NCBI GenBank assembly: GCA_018806915.1
Contig: JAGKQI010000031.1
Coordinates: forward strand, 186,001 to 250,000
DNA: 64,000 bases
Direction of reading: 5' to 3'
Source of the DNA: Phytophthora colocasiae
Taxonomy: Eukaryota; Oomycota; Peronosporomycetes; Peronosporales; Peronosporaceae
Shown here: in pieces, positions 40,958-50,399 of the stretch
Numbering within the stretch: the stretch's first letter is position 1
Layout: each line of letters begins with the position of its first letter
The notes under the pieces: generated by a model
Database searches by the model: none
Told to the model about the DNA's origin: nothing
What the model saw: the letters and a program-made list of their open reading frames with translations, nothing else
Made by a program: the position numbers and the translations under genes

Positions 40958-42487
40958 ATGGCGCCCACTCGCTCTTCCTTGCTCCAACAGGAGGTCCACG
41001 AGGCTCTCGAAGCCTTAGCGACGGTCGTGGTGGTCAAGACCCACCAGCTCATGCTCCAGGCCGTGCACACGCGCGCCAATGGCATCGGCAGGTCCCTCCA
41101 GGGCTCCCTCAATGGCCCCTCCAAGTCGCAAGATCCGACCGTCGCGGTCCGAAACTTTCGGGAAGCGGTGGATGCACTCGCCATTTTCGTGGTGACTTTT
41201 GCTAAAACGGACAGATTTGTGTTCCACTTGGCGAGTATGAGGCGAATGTACCTGGATCTGTATGCCATAAGTGTCAAACTGGACCAAAGTGAAGGAGGGG
41301 GCAAAAGTACGGAATGGCAACAACAATTGCAACTGAACAGGGAGAAGGAGGAGAATGAACTGAGTGCAAGAGCAGCTAAAAATGCTCTTCCTTTCGCCAG
41401 ATCGATGATGCCTCATGAACCAATGGAGGCTTTGACGCTGTTGAAGTTTGAAATTGACTTTTTCAAGCCTGGAAATTCCGTGAAGCACGTGGCAAGCATG
41501 AAGAAAGTGTTCTTTTCGGTGGTGAGGTCGTCCAATGGGCGGGTGGCTAAGATTCCGGACTGGTACATTCCTCCGTACGCGGTGAACTATTCACGGGAGA
41601 AAGTCATGACAGGATCTGTGGGGACAGCACACCGTGGTGTCTGGATCGACAGAAAACCTCCTGATGGGCAGAAACCGGAGAAGAATGACGAAGGTGGAGA
41701 ACAGGAACCTACTAAATACGATGTGGTGGTGAAGCGGCTTCTCATCCATGCAGATGCCATTGAGCTCTTCCGACAAGAAGTGGAAACTTGGTTCAAGTTT
41801 GACCACCCGAACATCCTGAAGTTGTACGGTGCGTCACACTGTAGTCGACCGGCACTCCTCATGCTCGAAGATGCTGCTAATGGACCTCTCGTTGAATTCT
41901 TGGCTGGGCAGCGGAAGTCCAAGAACTTTGATCTGCGTACGGTATGGAGCTATTTCCTGCAGGCAGCCAAGGGATTGGAGTTCCTTCACGGACACAAAAC
42001 TGTGCATGGCAACCTGAAGAGTGATAATATACTGGTCACCAGTGACAAGACCGTGAAGCTGGCGGACTTTGGACGTGGCGTGTTCGCGCTTCAAAGCCAA
42101 TCTTTACGGACCAACGATTTCCATGAGCTTGGCTGGCGTGCACCAAATTGCTTGAAGGACAGGAAGTTCCCCCGTCGACCAGCTTTTCAGGATGATATCT
42201 ATTCGTTTGGGCTCTGCGTTCTTGATGTTCTTGTGCCTAGTCTATCGTCGATATCTGCTGTTCAAGGTTCAAATGGTCCTAAACGTGTGGGGGACGAAGA
42301 TTTTGATCCTCTGTCGCCAAAGGTGTTGGGCTTGATCAAGGATGAGAACGCCAGGAAGCTGATTATGGACATGTGTCAACCCAATCCAGACGCCAGACCA
42401 ACACTGTGTGATGTTATTAAGCGCATGAGCGTGCTTGCACCAAGGAGCCCAACGACATCTGGGGCTTCTAGTGTTACAATTGCTTAG
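40958..42487 (+). CDS. Helical-domain pseudokinase 2 (TKL-like, DFG kept)
   Basis: 509 residues from the ATG at 40958 (535 if the upstream ATG is used). The N-terminal ~200 residues are helical by pattern (LLQQEVHEALEALATVVVV, VRNFREAVDALAIFVVTFAK, FHLASMRRMYLDLYAISVKL), then a linker IPDWYIPPYAVNYSREKV shared in outline with gene 1 (VFYIPSIDVDF). Kinase domain: strand-3 Lys present (VVVKRL, ~255), HRD changed to HGN (VHGNLKSDNILV, ~349), DFG present (LADFGRG, ~369), DDIYSFGLCVLDVL. With Lys, Asn and DFG kept it may still bind ATP-Mg, but it lacks the catalytic Asp. Paralogue and tandem neighbour of gene 1. Possible role in cell-death or immune-like signalling is inference only. Confidence 0.8.
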   Translation: MAPTRSSLLQQEVHEALEALATVVVVKTHQLMLQAVHTRANGIGRSLQGSLNGPSKSQDPTVAVRNFREAVDALAIFVVTFAKTDRFVFHLASMRRMYLDLYAISVKLDQSEGGGKSTEWQQQLQLNREKEENELSARAAKNALPFARSMMPHEPMEALTLLKFEIDFFKPGNSVKHVASMKKVFFSVVRSSNGRVAKIPDWYIPPYAVNYSREKVMTGSVGTAHRGVWIDRKPPDGQKPEKNDEGGEQEPTKYDVVVKRLLIHADAIELFRQEVETWFKFDHPNILKLYGASHCSRPALLMLEDAANGPLVEFLAGQRKSKNFDLRTVWSYFLQAAKGLEFLHGHKTVHGNLKSDNILVTSDKTVKLADFGRGVFALQSQSLRTNDFHELGWRAPNCLKDRKFPRRPAFQDDIYSFGLCVLDVLVPSLSSISAVQGSNGPKRVGDEDFDPLSPKVLGLIKDENARKLIMDMCQPNPDARPTLCDVIKRMSVLAPRSPTTSGASSVTIA

Positions 42488-42693
42488 TTCAGTACCTTTG
42501 TGTTCAAGCTCTCACTGCCAAGGAACAGTTAGGCCTTTAGGACCAGATTATTTCTAAGGTATAATAACTTGATCTATCTCTAAAGTACGTATTCGTTCTG
42601 AATGCTGCATGCGCATGTAAGAAACATCTTCATGTAATAACGGACTCTATATTATTTACTCTCAATCTGCTTATTAAAGCAACCGCTGCCAAG

Positions 42694-44046
42694 TTACCCA
42701 TTGAAAGGGTAACAAGCTTGTAGCGCCGTGGGCACTCCCATACGTGTGCCCATGTAAAACATTCGCCGACGTAGAAGCTGCGGTGCAAAATTGTCAGGCA
42801 ACGGAGTGGCTCCAAAGCCGCGAAGACATTCATTCGGCCAACCGTCACGGAAATCCGTCTTGCTCTCGCCATTGGGGGCACGTTTTTGACGCGGAGAAAT
42901 GTGGGTTGGGTTGGTGTTGTACAGCACGTTGGTCGTGGCTGTGTGGTGGCTGGTTAGTCCCTCTGCAAACGGATCCAGGAGTGCTTTCCCGTTCACGTAA
43001 AGGAACTCGGGGGTTTCGTCCTCTACTGGCATGTAGTGAGCAATGCTACCACAGAGCGAGTCATTGTGAGTCTCCATGTCCCTGTTCGTCGAAGAATCGA
43101 CAACGCTAACGCCCCAGGGGGAGAAGAAATACTCCTGCTTGGCCAGCTCAAACGAGATCCAAAAGGCCTCCTTATCACCGTACGAGAAGGAGGTATCAAA
43201 CCGCTCCTTGGTGATTAACCACCAGAGCGCGTCCATTGCTCGTCCTGCACGTGACTTATCCACCAGAACAACCGACGAATCCTGTTCATGAGCCGTCTCG
43301 CCTCTATAGGCGTACGACTGCTGCAAGTGAGCACTGGGTTCATATCCTTCCTTGACACCAATACTCGCGTAGTCGAAGTTGTGCAGCACATTCTCTAAGT
43401 ATGAGATGTTGTTCTCCACTCTGTGGTTGAAAAATTCTTCCCCTGGAATCACTCGATCGTAGAAGAACGTCGTACCCGTACGTTTGTATCCCTCCGTCGT
43501 CCTCAGCACTGCAGGATCACGCATGAACAGGTCATCCACGTCCAGCAACATCACTTCAGAGACATCAGAGTGATAAAGCGCCAACGGTTTAATCCACCAG
43601 CTACGGAAATGCTTAGCTGTTTCCTCATCCAGCGAACCGCTCTCGACTAAGTCCGAGCACACATCGACGATCTCAAGTCTTGAGTCTGCAGCGAACAGCT
43701 TCTCTCTCGACTTGGCCGACAGCTCGTCAGGGAAGCAGTGGTAGACTTGAATGAGCTCGTGGTTGCCCATACAGCGCAGCTCCCGCACCAGCGACAGACC
43801 CATGGGTACTACACCGTCGTGCATACAGAGCACCACAGCTTTATCACGACTGACACTACGGTCGAACTCGGTGCCTTGAGCATGGAAGAGCGGCGGACGA
43901 GTGACCATTGTGGACATTAGCAAACTGAAAATGGACACTATCGCGAGGATGAGTCCGACACGACGCTGGAACGAAGGGTCCGACGGTTTAGCCGACAATC
44001 GGACATCACCATTTTCCAAGTCTTTCAGCTTCGTACGTGCAGCCAT
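42694..44046 (-). CDS. GT71-like alpha-mannosyltransferase, type II membrane protein (copy A)
   Basis: 450 residues from the ATG at 44046 (an ATG at 44184 would add 46). A short cytosolic head is followed by one membrane segment ([19 protein letters not shown]), as in Golgi type II glycosyltransferases. The lumenal domain resembles the MNN1/GT71 mannosyltransferase family: [20 protein letters not shown] then the DxD-type metal site [44 protein letters not shown]. The likely role is extension of protein- or wall-linked mannan using GDP-mannose. Initiator-like TCACTCTTCC lies just before the chosen start. Divergent from a close paralogue, 459 bp between ATGs; convergent with pseudokinase 2. Confidence 0.78.
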   Translation of the reverse strand: MAARTKLKDLENGDVRLSAKPSDPSFQRRVGLILAIVSIFSLLMSTMVTRPPLFHAQGTEFDRSVSRDKAVVLCMHDGVVPMGLSLVRELRCMGNHELIQVYHCFPDELSAKSREKLFAADSRLEIVDVCSDLVESGSLDEETAKHFRSWWIKPLALYHSDVSEVMLLDVDDLFMRDPAVLRTTEGYKRTGTTFFYDRVIPGEEFFNHRVENNISYLENVLHNFDYASIGVKEGYEPSAHLQQSYAYRGETAHEQDSSVVLVDKSRAGRAMDALWWLITKERFDTSFSYGDKEAFWISFELAKQEYFFSPWGVSVVDSSTNRDMETHNDSLCGSIAHYMPVEDETPEFLYVNGKALLDPFAEGLTSHHTATTNVLYNTNPTHISPRQKRAPNGESKTDFRDGWPNECLRGFGATPLPDNFAPQLLRRRMFYMGTRMGVPTALQACYPFNG

Positions 44047-44505
44047 CGATAGCCTAGAAGGAAGAGTGAGGTGGAGACTGTAGGACGGAGAATGGGCCTT
44101 TACTTCTCCACAGGAGCTGCTGACCTCGCCATCTGGACCAAGGACACTGGCACAGGAGACTCGCAGTTCGATTTCTGCCTTCATGTACCGACTCTATCAC
44201 CATTACAATCGCAAGTATATATTATGGCAGGTTATGACAGTGATCCGTTCAGTATGTTGTATCGTCGAATTCAATATTTGAAACGAATTCTATTATTTCA
44301 GGATATCAAATATACTAAATCAGACTGTATATCGGAGTGAGTAGGCATTTTAGCCGTCTGTTTGGTGTCAGTAATTCGTCGTAACGTCCTCCTAATCAAC
44401 TGTCCGTCTCTTCTATGTAATTCATCTTACTCTTTCTAAGCAGCACATCCTCGTCCTCTTGTCTTGAACCAGCTCCACTAGAGTCTTCAGTCTCCAATTG
44501 GTGCA

Positions 44506-45939
44506 ATGCTGGGCAACTCCTTCAGTCGAAATGGCTCGGAATCTCGCAGCATTTTCTCGGACTTGTTAGCATCCGCCACGTCCCCAATGAACGGACACCG
44601 GAAACGTGCAGTGAACTTCACTCCGTTGCTGTTCGTGCTCTGCTGTGTGGTCATCGCGTCCACAACTCTCCTCTTCAGCGTCTTCAGCTCCACGGGGAGC
44701 CATTCGAGACATTGGGCCAATTCCGGTATTCACCAGCGCAAACAGAAGAACGTTGTGACGCAATTCGACACCTCCGTATCGCGAGAAAAGGGTATCGTCA
44801 TGTGTATGCACAATGGGGCAGTTCCACTGGGACTGTCGTTGATTCGGGACCTCCGTTGTCTTGGCAACCAGGAGCTGATCCAGGTCTACCACTGCTTTCC
44901 GGACGAAATGTCGGCTGAGAACCGCGCGTTGATTCTAAGTGCAGACGCGAGGGTAGAGGTTGTGGACGTCTGCACGGACCTCGTGGACAAGAAGGTGATG
45001 AAGCATGAGACGGCCAAGGAATTCCGTAGTTGGTGGCTCAAACCGTTAGCTTTGTACCATACCGACATCAAGGAAGTGCTGTTGATGGATGTGGACGATA
45101 TTTTCCTCAAAGACCCAGCGATATTACGACGGACTGAGGGATACCAACACACAGGCACGACGTTCTTCTACGACCGAGTGTTGTCGAGCAACGAGTGGTT
45201 CAATCAGGAAGTGAACAATGCGACGTATTTGAAGACACTATTGAAATCCTTCAACTACGCTGCATTCGGATTGAGCGAGGGCATGGAGATTCCGTATAAT
45301 CTGGAACATAGCTATGCTTACAGGGGAGAAGCGTCGCATGAGCAGGATTCGTCTTTGGTGGCAGTGGACAAGTCACGCTCGGGACAAGCTATGGCTGTCA
45401 TGTTCTGGTTAATTACCGTCCAGAGATTCGAGCGTGAGTTCTCGTTTGGAGACAAGGAAACGTTCTGGATAGCTTACGCACTGGCAAAGCAAGAGTATTT
45501 CTTCTCTCCATGGGGACCCAGTGTTATCGAGTCATCGAGAAATCAAGATATGAAGAAACACCCGGACTCTTTGTGTGGCAGTTTAGCCCACTTCATGCCA
45601 GTAAAGGACGACATTCCTGATCTGTTGTATGTGAATGGTAAAGCTCTACTGGATCCGTTCCCAGAAGGACTTCACAACCGAGGAAAGGCTTCAGCTAATG
45701 TACTGTACAATCCAACACCAACATACATCACTCCGCGGCAAAATCGAAGACCGAACGGAGGCACTGCAACGAGTTACAACGGGGAGTTCCCAATGGAATG
45801 TTTGATCGGGTTTGGTTCAACCCCGTTGCCATCTACCTTTGCGCCACAATTACTCCGCAGACGGATGTATTACCTGGGCATTCGGATGGACGTTCGCTCT
45901 GTACTGGACTCTTGCTACGCGTTTGATTCTGTTGCATAG
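44506..45939 (+). CDS. GT71-like alpha-mannosyltransferase, type II membrane protein (copy B)
   Basis: 477 residues, single exon. Cytosolic head of about 36 residues ending in a basic GHRKRA, membrane segment FTPLLFVLCCVVIASTTLLF, Ser/Gly/His stem, then the same catalytic landmarks as copy A: FDTSVSREKGIVMCMHNGAV, FRSWWLKPLALYHTDIKEVL, DxD site [47 protein letters not shown]. Very similar to copy A throughout, so an inverted duplication made the pair. The Golgi location and GDP-mannose donor are inferred from the family. Confidence 0.8.
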   Translation: MLGNSFSRNGSESRSIFSDLLASATSPMNGHRKRAVNFTPLLFVLCCVVIASTTLLFSVFSSTGSHSRHWANSGIHQRKQKNVVTQFDTSVSREKGIVMCMHNGAVPLGLSLIRDLRCLGNQELIQVYHCFPDEMSAENRALILSADARVEVVDVCTDLVDKKVMKHETAKEFRSWWLKPLALYHTDIKEVLLMDVDDIFLKDPAILRRTEGYQHTGTTFFYDRVLSSNEWFNQEVNNATYLKTLLKSFNYAAFGLSEGMEIPYNLEHSYAYRGEASHEQDSSLVAVDKSRSGQAMAVMFWLITVQRFEREFSFGDKETFWIAYALAKQEYFFSPWGPSVIESSRNQDMKKHPDSLCGSLAHFMPVKDDIPDLLYVNGKALLDPFPEGLHNRGKASANVLYNPTPTYITPRQNRRPNGGTATSYNGEFPMECLIGFGSTPLPSTFAPQLLRRRMYYLGIRMDVRSVLDSCYAFDSVA

Positions 45940-46079
45940 GTAGTCAAGACGCAAATTAAAGTGCAATTGTGCCTATTGTTCGTTGTCCATATCTTCAGAA
46001 CGCATTAAGTGAAGTATGATATGATTATCTAGTGAGAATTCCTTTCAGTTGTGTTGAAGTGGACGCGCGGTCCATATTC

Positions 46080-46440
46080 TCTGAAATCCTATTCAAGAAC
46101 GTGTGCGTCCAAGCTGCCACTTGATCGAAACAATTGAGCACTGCCTTCACGTGTCCAGCGTTGGCATCAACATGGCGCCAAATATGGACTCCATCGGCAT
46201 TTGTGTTTCAGTCGTCATTGACTCGGCAATTGTGAACACGACGCAAGCCTCATCGTCGTCCCAGAATACGCTATTGTTTGTTTTTTTGGAGACTTCGGAA
46301 CGACATTCACTTTCGCCAAACATTAGCTCAAACTCGACCGCCTGCTCTGGTGACGCTAACCTGTAAATCGGGTTTGGAATCACCGACGAATATGATATCT
46401 GAAAGGCAGGCAACATGTGGATAGTGAGCAAGCAGGGGTT
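46080..46440 (+). mobile_element. Decayed LINE 3' fragment
   Basis: A frame with CHLIETIEHCLHVSS and another with FFWRLRNDIHFRQT match the LINE C-terminal zinc-knuckle and FHATWRLRNDIHF blocks. Multiple shifts. Confidence 0.55.
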
Positions 46441-46812
46441 AAATATTAAAAACCTACACGGGTTTCAGCGCATTTACGCGATCAAGACGCACGGAAATTC
46501 AGATTACCGTAGTAGGATGAAATAAAAACTTAAACTCGCAAGAGGAAGCATTCTAGTGCATATGGCGAGTATAGTCTTTTAAATGTTGGTGAGGAATGCA
46601 GGTGCTAAATAATTCATATTCGTAGAATGATCAGGTATCAGTTCTTAACTAACTAGCAGATTCATCGTCTGGAAATATACCGCTATAATGCACCAGTTCC
46701 CAATCTCCTTTCACCAAGACATCAGCGATTCCTCACGGTCTTCCTTGGAGTTTTGGTTACTGCCTTCATTGCTACTTCTGACAGCGACAGAGATGCTACT
46801 ACTTCGACTAAA
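46441..46812. other. No gene seen
   Basis: A short plus frame at 46688-46969 runs across the left end of the pogo-like element and has no domain. Contains another agttcttaactaactagcag relic near 46640. Confidence 0.35.
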
Positions 46813-46814
46813 TA

Positions 46815-47681
46815 CCGTAAATGACAGAAAGACACACTCAGCGACGTGCTCGATAATGCTGTCATCGCAAATCGCCGAAAATGCTTCTTTGTGTCATGTC
46901 ATGGCGTCGAAAATGCTTCTTTGTGTCATCTATCTAAATGGCTACACTTCTACTGCATTCAACGACTAAAACTCCTCATGTCTTTCTAAGTCTCTGTTGC
47001 ACTGTTGAGAAATCAGCGAGCTGTAGATAGAATCCGTTGTAAGCTTCTCAAGGTGAGCGTAAAATGCGCTCAAGTCACCTGATCCAGTCCACGGATTCAG
47101 CCCACACACGTCAAACGACCTCTGAATGTACCTGTTCGAGATGTTTTCACAATTGATAGTCGCGTAGGCAGATTCAATGATTTGCATAAACAATCCCATT
47201 GTGCTTTATAGGACGCCCATTTTCGCATTAGTGTACAGCCAAATGTTCCCCGAAAAACTCTGAAGCGCTACAATACCGGAGCTTGTTTGCCAGCATAATA
47301 TCACAGTTAAAAAGCATACATCCACCTAGCCCAAACAGTAAGGTGTTCTGCTGAAGACAAGCTGAAAATGTGCGAGTTCATTATCACGTATGGCTGCCGT
47401 CGACAGCGACACACAAGTCCATTATCACGTACGGCCGCCAACGATAGTCACGTACGAGTCCACCGTCACGTACGGCGACAAATGGTACTTTTAAATTGAG
47501 ATATCACTCAGGACCATGACACATCACCACGAAAATGCCATATGTGTTATGTCATCAGACTTTCGTGAAAATGCTTTCAAATGTCATCGCAACGCGCCGA
47601 AAATGCTTTTATCTGTCATTTTTGACATAAAAAATACGAAAATGCTTCTTTTTGGCGGGTGTGTCTTTCTGTCATTTACGG
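46815..47681 (-). mobile_element. Pogo-like DNA transposon remnant flanked by TA
   Basis: Inverted repeats CCGTAAATGACAGAAAGACA at both ends, with TA on both sides (46813-46814, 47682-47683). Subterminal CGAAAATGCTT...TGTCAT units are repeated at both ends. 867 bp, with only a transposase C-terminus left. Confidence 0.7.
46966..47199 (-). pseudogene. Transposase C-terminal fragment
   Basis: 77 residues with ISNRYIQRSFDVCGLNPW, the segment that follows the DDE domain in pogo/Tigger-like transposases (helices ending in a RSFR-CG-type motif). Catalytic residues are absent. Confidence 0.5.
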
Positions 47682-47944
47682 TACCATAATTTGGTAGGCT
47701 CCACAGTACAAACTTTAAGCTTGGTTCAAAGCTTGGTTCAAGAAAACGTTCCTCTTCTGGAAGAACCAGGAAGAAAAGCGTCGACTCTGTGACTGAAAGA
47801 CTGAGATTGGGCAATCACGAATGAATTCTCTTCGTTGTCACTAAACACGTAATTTCGGAGACCTTGCTCATTTCATCATCAGAATTCAGCAGCGATCTTT
47901 CTTAACAACACTAACTGCACTCTGCATCCTTGTACAGACAATTA

Positions 47945-48947
47945 TTACGCCGAAGCCTGTTTCTTCCGTAGACGACGACCGGGAGCCTTGCACTTGGTAT
48001 CTTCAGTAGCAGGTGCTTCAGGAGTCGAAGGCGCTTGAGTGGCCTGAGTTGTGGCCGCAGGTGTTTCCGCCGCAGGAGCTTCAGGTGTTTCCACGGCCGG
48101 AGCTTCAGGCGTTTTCTCGCCAGTTGACGAGGCTTCAGGCGCTTGTTGCTCATTTGACGAGTCTCCAGTCGATTTTGATCCCGTCGAAGGAGATTCATTT
48201 TGCTGTTCAGTTGAAGGTGCGTCCGTTGCCTTCTGCTCAGTTTCAGACTTTCCGGAACCTGCGTCAGTCGACGAACCCTGCGTCGTTGGGGTAGAAGCAC
48301 CACCACCACCACTTCCTTCCAGAGGCACACAGTTGACTGCAAATAGGGAATCACACGTACAATCAGTATCAAGCCTATAAAACCAACAACTAAAACAATA
48401 TAAACATACCGTAAGTCTGCCATTGCGCATTCTGGAACGCCAACCAGTAGATTGTCAGCAAACACTTGCCATTGCACGACGAGAAGTCCACAGGCATGTC
48501 AGATGTCTGCTTCGAACCGACGTCACCTCCCTGGAACTCGTCCTCACAATCATCTCCGTGCAGAACCATCTTGTCGTCAAGGTAGATCTCGCACGGACCA
48601 GTATGGGTGAAGCCACCACCGTTGTTGCCTAGCCACTTGACCTTTCCGTCACTGGGGATAGGCTGTGCAGCTCCATCGGCCAGAGTGTTACCGCACTTCT
48701 GGTCCTTGACCATGTCCAGCACCACATCCTTCACGGACATTCCCTTCTCCTTGGCCATCGTCTTGAACTTGCCCACTTGATCACCGCCCGATCCAATGTC
48801 CCAGTAGTTGTCGACTAAAGTGACCCAATTGACATTCGGGCCATCCTTCCACGAAGGTTTTGGCTGTTCGAGGTAACCGTGGGCTTCAGTGTATGAAGCG
48901 AATGTCGCGAAGGCAATTAGTGACGAAAGAGCGGTCCCAGCAAGCAT
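47945..48947 (-). CDS. AA17-type secreted LPMO (gene 3), intact
   Basis: Two exons on the minus strand, 48947-48410 and 48336-47945. The 73-bp intron (GTATGT...GCAG) is at exactly the same codon position and phase as in gene 1, and exon 1 is 538 nt in both. 309 residues. Signal peptide ends TEA; mature His1 in HGYLEQPKPSWKDG. Catalytic landmarks as in gene 1: GGGFTHTGPCEIYLDD, DDCEDEF, CNGKCLLTIYWLAFQNAQWQ. The tail is Ser/Thr/Pro/Glu-rich with repeated PEAPA and TQ units and ends KCKAPGRRLRKKQASA, shared with the orphaned tail of gene 2. Oomycete AA17 enzymes cleave pectin oxidatively during plant infection; substrate here is inferred from the family. Confidence 0.87.
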
Positions 48948-48980
48948 CGTGTTTTGGATTATCGAGTTCTTGAATAGACA

Positions 48981-49000
48981 CCAACTTGAAAAGTGGAAAT
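48981..49000 (-). promoter_or_regulatory. Core promoter of AA17 gene 3
   Basis: Minus strand ATTTCCACTTTTCAAGTTGG has an initiator-like CCACTTTTC, 34-53 bp before the ATG at 48947. Confidence 0.45.
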
Positions 49001-49169
49001 TATCATCCCGAGAGGCATTTTGGTGGGCACACGCTGTAAAGGCATGTCTGCTCAGTGAGCAGTGCTCACGCTGTACGTGCGCTGAACGAAAATGGTACTG
49101 TAATCCATGTTCGCGTGCTTCAACGCTAAGTACGTGTCTTGAAAATTGATAAATAAAACTTTTCACTAC

Positions 49170-49391
49170 ATGTACTTTGGTCGCAAAAACCGAATTCCAC
49201 TATGTGAGATTTCCTGTATTACAACATATTCGTGTATAATTAATATAGTGCGGATTGGAAGTTAGTATACAGATGCTGTGATGTACTTTGGTCGCAAAAA
49301 CCGAATTCCACTATGTGAGATTTCCTGTATTACAACATATTCGTGTATAATTAATATAGTGCGGATTGGAAGTTAGTATACAGATGCTGTA
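49170..49391. repeat. Tandem duplication of 111 bp
   Basis: Two adjacent units (49170-49280, 49281-49391) starting ATGTACTTTGGTCGCAAAAA differ only at the last base. They lie 220 bp upstream of AA17 gene 3. Near-identity implies a recent duplication. Confidence 0.92.
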
Positions 49392-49915
49392 CACGAAAAA
49401 TGCTCAACGATTGAGCGACGGACAGATCGCAAATCCGTTTATGTCTTTCTAGCCGTCATCATGATGGTGTTCGGACCGCGTACAAGTTGTACGGTACAAC
49501 GGCTTACAACAAGCCTGCTGGGTAACGAGAAGGTGTGTAATTTTCTGGCGCTATTAAAAACAGACGCGAAAGTCCTGTATCGTTGGCCTGCTCTTTCGTG
49601 TCTACTTCGGATGTACAGAGCTGCATCAAGTTCAGGGTCCAAAACAGTTGAAGGCAAAATGGATACATATACAGTAGCTTTCTTCCGCTGGTACATGTGG
49701 ATATAGATGAAACGACCTACTGAAGACACGAAATGAATCGTATCATATTACCCCGTAAGTTGCCTATTTGTTTCATTCGTAGTCATACGAGAACCCTTTC
49801 ACTCTTAGTTTTCAGCTGAAATTGATTCAAGCATTTTGTAAAGCTTAAAAATGTGGTATCGCAGTGGACAGATTTTGTATCGTTTGCGTTAATACCACCA
49901 ATGTCAGTGCAGAAA
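49392..49915. other. Intergenic stretch, no gene seen
   Basis: Overlapping short frames on both strands near 49440-49730 have no recognisable domain. Confidence 0.4.
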
Positions 49916-50002
49916 ACACCACTCGTCGTCTGGGACTCCAAGGATCCTTTATACTTCGAAGTAATATAAAGGATCCTTGGAGTCCCAGACGACGAGTGGT
50001 GT
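49916..50002. repeat. Perfect 38-bp inverted repeat with 11-nt loop
   Basis: Arms 49916-49953 and 49965-50002 are exact reverse complements (ACACCACTCGTCGTCTGGGA onward). The loop cttcgaagtaa contains its own ttcgaa palindrome. GC-rich stem, no gene attached. Confidence 0.92.
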
Positions 50003-50399
50003 CATATTATGTATATCTTGACCATGTAAAAGCCCATCCGATAAAAAGCTTACACAAAGTAACCAAACTCCATCGATATAATGCATTGGAAATGATTAAG
50101 ATGATCAAGCAAGCACACAGTTTTGTATTTTGAAGAAGTCATCGTTGCTTTTAGAATCATAGAGATGTGTTATCTGGGTGAGGTTTTAGGTACTTCAAAA
50201 TATCCGATGCGAGTTTCTCCGTCTTACAATTCCTCTTCCCCTCGATGTAAACCTCGGACTAAACACTGTCCCCAAAGCTTCGTTTAAACGTCTCGAACTT
50301 CCAACTTTAGTGAATCACTCTTGATCCGAAGACGACTTGCTCGTTACACGCAAAAAGGAAACTAAATTAAAACGCTTAGAGTCCTGGCACGAGCTCTCA
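50003..50399. other. No gene seen
   Basis: Lies between the hairpin and the 3' end of Copia 2, where a 3' LTR would be expected. No copy of the sequence flanking the gag end was recognised. Confidence 0.4.
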
